Below are positions 1 to 4,709 of a DNA stretch of 6,588 nt, in pieces. The translations under genes were made by a program, and so were the position numbers. This DNA is from Frankiaceae bacterium (GTDB lineage: Bacteria > Actinomycetota > Actinomycetes > JAVEEJ01): NCBI GenBank assembly GCA_030840515.1, contig JAVEEJ010000096.1:1-6588 (forward strand), read 5' to 3'. Each line of letters begins with the position of its first letter. Positions within the stretch are counted from its first letter, which is position 1. The notes beneath the pieces were generated by a model. It was not told the origin of the DNA and ran no database searches. It worked only from the letters and a program-made list of their open reading frames with translations.

Positions 1-297
<297 letters not shown>

Positions 298-321
298 CGG
301 GCTCCGGCCGCCGCCCGTCCG

Positions 322-380
322 CGCCGCTAGCAGCCCCGACTTCGGTCTCGCGTGCGCGGGTGGGGGTGGGTGCTGCGGCG
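322..380. terminator. Possible GC-rich hairpin between convergent genes
   Basis: The 100-bp gap between the ahcY stop (297) and the convergent RDD gene stop (398) is the natural place for a bidirectional terminator. An imperfect inverted repeat can be drawn: CGCCG at 322-326 with CGGCG at 376-380, then CAG at 331-333 with CTG at 373-375, with a 4-nt bulge and a long loop. Alternative pairings such as CCGCCCG (311-317) with CGGGCGG (382-388) are also possible. There is no T tract on either strand. In DNA this GC-rich such pairings arise by chance, so this is a weak call. Confidence 0.2.
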
Positions 381-397
381 GCGGGCGGATCGGTCGG

Positions 398-1144
398 CTA
401 GGAGCCGCCGCGGTGCTCCTCACGCCGGCGGCGTTCTGCCAGGACCGCCTGCACGAACGCCCAGCCCGGCGTGCCAGGCGGCGGGGGCGGCGAGACCGCT
501 GCCGCCAGCCCCGCAACCACGCGGGAGCCGAGCTCCTCGCGCGCCTGCGGGTGAAGCTCGTGCTGGCGAGCGACCAGCTGACGCGCCGTCGCGGCAAGCT
601 GCGGGCTCACGCCGGACAGGTCTGCCGAGGCGGCCCAGTGGGCGAGCGGCGGCGGCATCTGCGCGACGGCACCGGACCGGCTCGGGATCCGCTCCTGCAC
701 GACGAGAGTGCCGGCCGCCACGTCCCCGATCCGCTTGCCCAACGGGTGCAGCAGTGAGCAGATGACCGCGCCGGCCCCGAGGGTGATGCCGAAGTCGACG
801 AAGGCGCCGACCAGTGCGCGCACCAGCGCGTGCCGAAACCGGATCGGTCCTCCGTCGTCACGCACGACACGCAGCCCGAGGGCTGCTTTCCCCGGCGTCC
901 GACCTCGCCAGAGCCACTCGGACAGGAGCGGATATCCGACGAGTACGACGACCGTCACGCTGAGGCTCACCGCCGCCTGCGCCGCTTCGTCGGTGACGGT
1001 GGCGCTGACGACCCAGATCAGCAGACCCCACAACAGCAGCTGAGCGAGCACGTCGATCGCCCGGGCCAGCAGGCGCGAGGCGAGACGTGCCGGCCTGACG
1101 TCGAGCGCGACGGCTTCCCCGGTGACGATCTCCCCGTACTGCAC
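398..1144 (-). CDS. RDD-family membrane protein
   Basis: A 248-residue integral membrane protein of the RDD family; its molecular role is not established. Its actinobacterial relatives are usually found beside SpoIIM-type genes, as here. The N-terminus has the conserved IVTGEAVALDVRPA segment (residues 6-19), followed by RLLARAID (24-31), which holds the Arg and Asp that name the family. Hydrophobic segments lie at about 33-50, 57-78 and 107-132. The conserved GRTPGKAALGLRVV motif is at 81-94 and the KRIGDVAAGTLVV motif at 137-149. Residues 152-248 form a soluble, probably cytoplasmic tail with a run of five prolines (219-223) and a highly charged end (ERRRREEHR). The start is GTG at 1144-1142, chosen because the family's N-terminal motif begins five residues later. 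Upstream there is only a weak Shine-Dalgarno match. The gene diverges from the SpoIIM-type gene and converges on ahcY. Confidence 0.9.
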   Translation of the reverse strand: MQYGEIVTGEAVALDVRPARLASRLLARAIDVLAQLLLWGLLIWVVSATVTDEAAQAAVSLSVTVVVLVGYPLLSEWLWRGRTPGKAALGLRVVRDDGGPIRFRHALVRALVGAFVDFGITLGAGAVICSLLHPLGKRIGDVAAGTLVVQERIPSRSGAVAQMPPPLAHWAASADLSGVSPQLAATARQLVARQHELHPQAREELGSRVVAGLAAAVSPPPPPGTPGWAFVQAVLAERRRREEHRGGS

Positions 1145-1178
1145 GAGGCCAGTGTGCCTGTCGTGGCAGGCTTGCAGG
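1145..1178. promoter_or_regulatory. Very short divergent intergenic region with an inverted repeat
   Basis: Only 34 bp separates the GTG start of the RDD gene from the GTG start of the SpoIIM-type gene. It contains an inverted repeat, GCCTG (1156-1160), a 6-nt spacer, and CAGGC (1167-1171). A weak Shine-Dalgarno-like GGCAGG (1165-1170) lies 8 nt before the + strand start and overlaps the right arm. No convincing -35/-10 pair is visible in the gap. Any promoters must therefore overlap the coding starts, or the messages may have little or no leader. An operator role is inference only. Confidence 0.3.
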
Positions 1179-2189
1179 GTGGACCTCGATGCCTATGTCG
1201 CCGCGCATCGCGGTCAGTGGGACCGACTCGGCGTGCTCGTGCGCAGAGCTCGGCGGGCCTCGCGGCTCACCGGCCCCGAGATCGACGAGCTCGTCACGCT
1301 CTATCAGCAGACAGCGACGCACCTGTCGGCGGTGCGCTCGGCCGGCGGCGACCCGGCGCTCGTGGCCCGGCTCTCGATGCTCGTCGCCCGTGGCCGGTCC
1401 GCCGCCACCGGCGCACCGGCTGCGGCGCGCAGCGACCTGACCCGCTTCGCACTGGTGACCGTGCCGGCAGCGATCTGGCGGGTGCGGTGGTGGTGGTTGG
1501 CGACATCGGCGGTCTTCGTCGCAGTGAGCCTGGCGATCGGCGTGTGGGTGGGCACCCACCCCGACGTCCAGTCGGCGATCGCCTCACCAGATGAGGTCCG
1601 CCAGCTGGTCGAGCAGGACTTCCAGTCCTACTACTCGAGTCACCCGGCGTCGGCGTTCGCGGCCCACGTGTGGACCAACAACGCCTGGCTCGCGGCCGGC
1701 GCCTTGTCCCTCGGCGTGCTGCTCGGGCTGCCGACGCTCTGGCTACTCTGGCTCAACGCCGCGAACGTCGGAGTCGCAGGCGGCCTCATGGCCGCGCACC
1801 ACCGGCTCGGCCTGTTCTTCGGGCTGATCCTCCCGCACGGTCTGCTCGAGCTGACTGCCGTGCTGCTCGCCAGCGCCGCCGGGCTGCGGATCGGCTGGAC
1901 GGTGATCGACCCGGGTCGTCGTACTCGCTCCCAGGCGCTCGGCGACGAGGTGCGTGCCGCCACGACGATCGCCCTGGCGCACGTGGCCGTGCTGGCGGTG
2001 GCGGGCACCATCGAGGCCTTTGTGACGCCGTCGGGCCTCCCCACCTGGGCCCGGATTGCGATTGGCTGCCTCGCGGAGGCGGCGTTCCTGGCGTACGTGG
2101 TCGTCTTCGGGCGGCGGGCGGTCGCGGCGGGCGAGACGGGGGATCTCACAGCGACTGAGCGCGGGGACCGGCAGCCAGTCGCCGGGTGA
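1179..2189 (+). CDS. Stage II sporulation protein M (SpoIIM)-family membrane protein
   Basis: A 336-residue multi-pass membrane protein of the SpoIIM family (DUF95-like). In Bacillus, SpoIIM works with SpoIID and SpoIIP in peptidoglycan remodelling during engulfment. Homologues in non-sporulating actinobacteria are common and their role is unknown. The N-terminal ~100 residues are soluble and helical, beginning VDLDAYVAAHRGQWDRL, a typical family start. Hydrophobic segments lie at about 104-126, 171-195, 212-237, 262-284 and 292-312. The conserved LPHGLLEL motif (residues 218-225, with His220 and Glu224) sits in the third. Another conserved stretch, GTIEAFVTPSGLP, follows the fourth. The same frame is open back to 1122, but that extension would overlap the divergent RDD gene. 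GTG at 1179 fits the family N-terminus. The stop is TGA at 2187-2189. A link to cell-envelope function is inference. Confidence 0.88.
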   Translation: MDLDAYVAAHRGQWDRLGVLVRRARRASRLTGPEIDELVTLYQQTATHLSAVRSAGGDPALVARLSMLVARGRSAATGAPAAARSDLTRFALVTVPAAIWRVRWWWLATSAVFVAVSLAIGVWVGTHPDVQSAIASPDEVRQLVEQDFQSYYSSHPASAFAAHVWTNNAWLAAGALSLGVLLGLPTLWLLWLNAANVGVAGGLMAAHHRLGLFFGLILPHGLLELTAVLLASAAGLRIGWTVIDPGRRTRSQALGDEVRAATTIALAHVAVLAVAGTIEAFVTPSGLPTWARIAIGCLAEAAFLAYVVVFGRRAVAAGETGDLTATERGDRQPVAG

Positions 2190-2196
2190 TTGTGAA

Positions 2197-2215
2197 TCCC
2201 ACAACGACTGTGGGA
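2197..2215 (+). terminator. Perfect 7-bp-stem hairpin after the SpoIIM-type gene
   Basis: TCCCACA (2197-2203), a 5-nt loop ACGAC, and TGTGGGA (2209-2215) form a perfect stem 7 bp after the stop at 2189. It is followed by GATTT (2216-2220), a poor T tract. Its position suits an intrinsic terminator for the SpoIIM-type gene, separating it from the transporter operon. The 19-bp palindrome could equally be a protein-binding operator for the downstream operon. The pairing is seen directly; the function is inferred. Confidence 0.4.
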
Positions 2216-2237
2216 GATTTCCTCGGGAGTCCTCATG

Positions 2238-2253
2238 GGTGACGCACGTCACA
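2238..2253. promoter_or_regulatory. CRP/GlxR-type binding site candidate upstream of the transporter operon
   Basis: The sequence GGTGA-CGCACG-TCACA matches the CRP-family consensus TGTGA-N6-TCACA at 9 of 10 defined bases. Its core, GTGACGCACGTCAC (2239-2252), is a perfect inverted repeat with 6-bp arms. The centre lies about 56 bp before the ATG of the binding-protein gene. In actinobacteria, cAMP-responsive CRP homologues (GlxR in Corynebacterium, CRP in Mycobacterium) use this consensus and commonly control uptake and catabolic genes. No clear -35/-10 pair is visible nearby, so activation versus repression cannot be told. Confidence 0.5.
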
Positions 2254-2288
2254 GCCAGGACACTTCACGCCAGCCCAGTCGGCATCTC

Positions 2289-2294
2289 GGAGGG
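2289..2294 (+). promoter_or_regulatory. Ribosome binding site fixing the binding-protein start
   Basis: GGAGGG at 2289-2294 stands 7 nt before ATG 2302, close to the ideal Shine-Dalgarno sequence and spacing. The frame is open much further upstream, into the SpoIIM-type gene. This site, together with the lipoprotein signal peptide that follows, settles ATG 2302 as the start. Confidence 0.85.
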
Positions 2295-2301
2295 ATCACC
2301 C

Positions 2302-3822
2302 ATGCGCCGCACCCGCTTTGCGACCGTCCTGGCGGCCGGAGCGCTCGCGCTCGTCGCCTGTTCGGGCGCCCCGCTGCCTCCGGACACGTCGAGCCTGCGC
2401 CCCGACGGCGGGAGCTCGCTCCCCGGGGGCAACGGAAGCGGCAACGGATCGGGGACGGGCACGGGAACGGGTACGACGCCCGGTACGGGGACAGGCACGG
2501 GGACCGGCACCGGCACGGGCACGGGCACCGGGACAGGCACGGGCACCGGCACCGGCACCGGCACAGGTACCGGCACCGGCACCGGCACCGGGACAGGGAC
2601 GGGCACAGGTACCGGGACGGGGACGGGCACCGGCACTGACGAGCCCGGCGATCTGCAGCTGTTCAGCGGCGACGCCAACACCCGCGGTATCACGAAGACG
2701 TCGATCACCATGTGCGCGCATGCCGCACTGACCTACGGCGCCGCGTTCAACACGAAGGACACCGACTTCAACGTCTTCTGGCAGAACCTGAACGACCACG
2801 GCGGCATCTTCGGCCGCAAGGTGACGGTGACCTACGAGAACGACAACTACGACCCGGCGACGGCGATCACGGCGGCCAAGGCCTGCCAAGCGAAGGGCAT
2901 CTTCGCGTTGCTCGGCGGCATCGGGTTCGACCAAATCCCGGGTGTGCGCGACTGGGCCGAGCAGAACAAGGAGCTGTACCTCTACCACTCGGCCACCGAG
3001 AAGGGGGCCGGCGGCAAGCAGTACTCGTTCACCGCGTTGCCGCGGGTGGAGGTCTACGGGAAGCGCTTCGCCGAGCTCGCGGCGGCGAAGTTCCCGGGCA
3101 AGAAGGTCGGCATCATCTACCGCAACAGCGAGTTCTGGGACCCGGGGTACAAGGCCTTCACCAAGCGGGCCGGCGAGCTCGGCGTCACGATCGTCGGCGC
3201 CTATGGCACGGGGAAGAACGAGGGCTCCTACGTCCAGCAGCTCAGCAACCTGCGGACCAAGGGCGCCGACGTGGTCTTCGCGTGGGAGAACGCGCTCAAC
3301 GCGTTCACGATCGTCAAGCAGGCGAGTGGACAGCAGTGGCACCCGGGATGGTTGCTGTTCCCCTTCAACCTGACCAGCCAGGAGCTCGGCGCCGACGCCG
3401 TGGCGGCGCCGATGTATGGGATCTCCGCCTGGCCGGCCTACAGCAACGGCCAGTACGACGGGCCCTTCGCGTCCTATGCCGCGGACATCAAGGAGTTCGA
3501 GCGGCAGTACAAGCAGTACGACTCCGGGGTCGACCTCAAGGGTGTCGGCGGCGACCTGCTGTTCCTCAACTGGGTTGCGCAGAAGGGCCTCGCCGAGCTG
3601 TTCCGGCTCTGCGGCCCTGACTGCACCCGCAACCACTTCGCCACCATCCTGTCCCGCTACCACGGGACGGAGTCGCCCAACTGCACGATGAACTTCCCGG
3701 CGAACGGCGGTCACTACGGGAGCGACGCGACCAACGTCGTGACGACCTTCCACTCGGCTAACGGCAACTACGACTGGAAGCCCGTCAGCCTCTGCGTGCT
3801 CAGCATTCGGCGAGCCCAGTAG
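2302..3822 (+). CDS. Lipoprotein substrate-binding protein of a HAAT (branched-chain amino acid type) ABC importer
   Basis: A 506-residue lipid-anchored extracytoplasmic receptor that delivers substrate to the permease encoded downstream. Residues 1-19 form a lipoprotein signal peptide (basic MRRTR, hydrophobic core) ending in the lipobox LVAC, with Cys20 as the lipidated residue. Residues 21-50 are Pro/Ser/Gly/Asn-rich and 51-112 are a Gly-Thr repeat. The ligand-binding domain, type 1 periplasmic-binding fold (Peripla_BP_6/LivK-like), runs from about 128 to the end. Typical elements include FWQNLNDHGGIFGRKVTV, the ENDNYDP segment and KKVGIIYRNSEFWDPGYKAF. The domain carries six cysteines (138, 195, 437, 441, 461, 498), including a CGPDC pair, which may form disulfides. 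The protein is longer than most relatives (roughly 370-420 residues) because of the linker. Possible substrates include branched-chain or other amino acids, amides, urea or aromatic acids; sequence alone does not decide. It heads the operon, and its TAG stop overlaps the next GTG by one base. Confidence 0.92.
   Translation: MRRTRFATVLAAGALALVACSGAPLPPDTSSLRPDGGSSLPGGNGSGNGSGTGTGTGTTPGTGTGTGTGTGTGTGTGTGTGTGTGTGTGTGTGTGTGTGTGTGTGTGTGTGTDEPGDLQLFSGDANTRGITKTSITMCAHAALTYGAAFNTKDTDFNVFWQNLNDHGGIFGRKVTVTYENDNYDPATAITAAKACQAKGIFALLGGIGFDQIPGVRDWAEQNKELYLYHSATEKGAGGKQYSFTALPRVEVYGKRFAELAAAKFPGKKVGIIYRNSEFWDPGYKAFTKRAGELGVTIVGAYGTGKNEGSYVQQLSNLRTKGADVVFAWENALNAFTIVKQASGQQWHPGWLLFPFNLTSQELGADAVAAPMYGISAWPAYSNGQYDGPFASYAADIKEFERQYKQYDSGVDLKGVGGDLLFLNWVAQKGLAELFRLCGPDCTRNHFATILSRYHGTESPNCTMNFPANGGHYGSDATNVVTTFHSANGNYDWKPVSLCVLSIRRAQ
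2451..2471 (+). other. Canonical G-quadruplex motif on the coding strand
   Basis: Four G tracts lie within 21 nt: GGGG 2451-2454, GGG 2457-2459, GGG 2463-2465 and GGG 2469-2471. The loops are AC, CAC and AAC. This meets the usual G3+N1-7 rule exactly. It sits on the sense strand, so it is present in the mRNA, at the start of the Gly-Thr linker codons about 150 nt into the gene. Further G tracts at 2517-2543 and 2590-2627 nearly meet the rule but need loops of 8 or 10 nt. Folding in the cell is untested. Confidence 0.55.
2452..2637 (+). repeat. Degenerate GGNACN hexanucleotide array encoding a (Gly-Thr)n linker
   Basis: The array has four Gly-Thr units (2452-2475), a Thr-Pro interruption (2476-2481), then 26 uninterrupted Gly-Thr units (2482-2637). 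In total it encodes residues 51-112: 31 Thr, 30 Gly and 1 Pro. In the 26-unit block the Gly codons are GGC 16, GGG 7 and GGT 3; the Thr codons are ACC 12, ACG 8, ACA 5 and ACT 1. Gain or loss of whole units would keep the frame, so the array is a natural candidate for length variation between strains. The Gly-Thr linker probably spaces the binding domain away from the lipid anchor through the cell wall. Its many threonines could be O-mannosylated, as known for some actinobacterial lipoproteins; that is inference. Confidence 0.95.
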
Positions 3823-4709
3823 TGCGCACTGTCCTGCAGGTCTGCGTCTTCGGGCTCATCAACGGCGGGATCTACGGGCTGCTGGCACTGGGTGTGGTGC
3901 TCGTCTACCGCGGCTCGCGGGTGCTCAACCTGGCGCACGCTGAGATCGGCACCTTCGCCGCCTACGTCGCCTGCCTGCTGGTCGTCAACGCGCACCTGCC
4001 CTGGGCAGTCGGCGGCCTCGCCGCGATCGTGGTGGCCATTGTGCTCGGGGTCGCCTTCGAGCGCGGGGTGGTGCAGTTCATGCGCGACGCCGATCGGCTG
4101 TCTGTGGCGGTGGCCACCATCGGACTGCTCACCCTGCTGGTCTCGGTGGAGTTCTTCGCGTTCGGGCAGAGCCCGCGCCAGCTCCCGCCGGCCTTGACGG
4201 GCTCCGGGGTCACCGTCGCCGGAGTGGTGATCAGCCCCAACCGGATCCTCGGCCTCGCGGTCGCCGCTGGTCTCGGCCTCGGGTTGTCGGCGCTGCTGAA
4301 GCGGACCGACTTCGGTCTCGGGGTGCTTGCCGCGTCGCAGGACGCGCGTGCTGCGCGGCTGGTCGGCGTGCCCCTCGCGCGGGTGTCGATGTTCGTCTGG
4401 GGCACGAGCGCGGCGCTCGCTGCCGTGGCCGCCCTGCTGATCGCTCCCGATCTCGGCAGCGTGCACCCGGCGTTCATGAGCGGGCTCTACATCTACGCCC
4501 TGGCCGGCGCACTGGTCGGTGGCCTGACCAGCCTACCCGGCGCCTTCGTCGGCGGCCTTGCCGTGGGACTGCTGCAGGCGACGGTCAACCAGCTGACGCT
4601 GGACATCACCTCGGTGCGCGGGCTCCCGGTGGACGCGGTGTTCGCCTTGATCCTGGTCGTCCTCTTGGTTCGCCCCCAGGGTCTGCTCGGCTCGAAGGCG
4701 TCGGTGTGA
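3822..4709 (+). CDS. livH: LivH-type branched-chain amino acid ABC transporter permease
   Basis: A 295-residue inner-membrane permease, one half of the translocation pore of the importer. It is close in length to E. coli LivH (308). Most of the chain is hydrophobic, consistent with about eight membrane segments. The N-terminus has the family pattern NGGIYGLLALGVVLVYRGSRVLNLAHAEIGTFAAY, split here as NGGIYGLLALGVVLVYRGSR followed by VLNLAHAEIGTF (34-45 contains the conserved N-L-A-H-A-E-I-G core). The cytoplasmic loop that docks on the ATPase is at about 161-185 (RTDFGLGVLAASQDARAARL). The C-terminal GLTSLPGAFVGG and RPQGLLG motifs are also typical. The start is GTG 3822, whose G is the last base of the preceding TAG stop (TAGTG). 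A weak GGCGAG (3809-3814) precedes it, so translational coupling is likely. Its TGA stop overlaps the next GTG in a 4-nt GTGA. The substrate is not determined. Confidence 0.93.
   Translation: MRTVLQVCVFGLINGGIYGLLALGVVLVYRGSRVLNLAHAEIGTFAAYVACLLVVNAHLPWAVGGLAAIVVAIVLGVAFERGVVQFMRDADRLSVAVATIGLLTLLVSVEFFAFGQSPRQLPPALTGSGVTVAGVVISPNRILGLAVAAGLGLGLSALLKRTDFGLGVLAASQDARAARLVGVPLARVSMFVWGTSAALAAVAALLIAPDLGSVHPAFMSGLYIYALAGALVGGLTSLPGAFVGGLAVGLLQATVNQLTLDITSVRGLPVDAVFALILVVLLVRPQGLLGSKASV
4694..4698 (+). promoter_or_regulatory. Ribosome binding site for the fused permease-ATPase gene
   Basis: GAAGG at 4694-4698, inside the end of livH, lies 7 nt before GTG 4706. It supports that GTG, within the GTGA overlap, as the start. 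Confidence 0.5.

Noticed and set aside
336..350. A 15-base identity (CCGACTTCGGTCTCG) between the ahcY-RDD gap and livH at 4306-4320
   Set aside because: The livH copy simply encodes Asp-Phe-Gly-Leu in a conserved motif. One short match in GC-biased sequence is compatible with chance, and there is no flanking similarity.
352..765. A 137-codon + strand frame opposite the RDD gene
   Set aside because: Arg/Pro/Ala-rich shadow of a conserved - strand gene, with no recognisable motif.
1122..1178. Upstream extension of the SpoIIM-type gene to 1122
   Set aside because: It would overlap the divergent RDD coding region, and the added residues do not resemble the family. The conserved N-terminus begins at GTG 1179.
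830..1594. A 254-codon + strand frame spanning the RDD and SpoIIM-type genes
   Set aside because: It overlaps two genes with clear family motifs, and its translation is charged and low-complexity with no domain.
2190..2219. TTGTGA (2190-2195) as a -35 box with GAGATT (2214-2219) as a -10 box
   Set aside because: The -10 matches only three of six consensus bases, so a promoter call is not justified without start-site mapping.
2056..2301. Upstream extension of the binding-protein gene to 2056
   Set aside because: It would run through the SpoIIM-type gene and bury the lipoprotein signal peptide. ATG 2302 has the strong ribosome binding site.
2265..2711. A - strand frame encoding a long Val-Pro repeat, and + strand frames rich in His/Arg or Pro/Ala across the repeat
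   Set aside because: The GGNACN array has no stops in several frames, so these are automatic consequences of the repeat. The Gly-Thr frame alone has a signal peptide, lipobox, ribosome binding site and conserved domain.
2296..3753. A 485-codon open frame on the - strand opposite the binding-protein gene
   Set aside because: It is a GC-rich mirror of a well-supported gene. Its product is low-complexity (many Arg, Gly, Ala and Val), has no recognisable domain, and lacks a convincing ribosome binding site.
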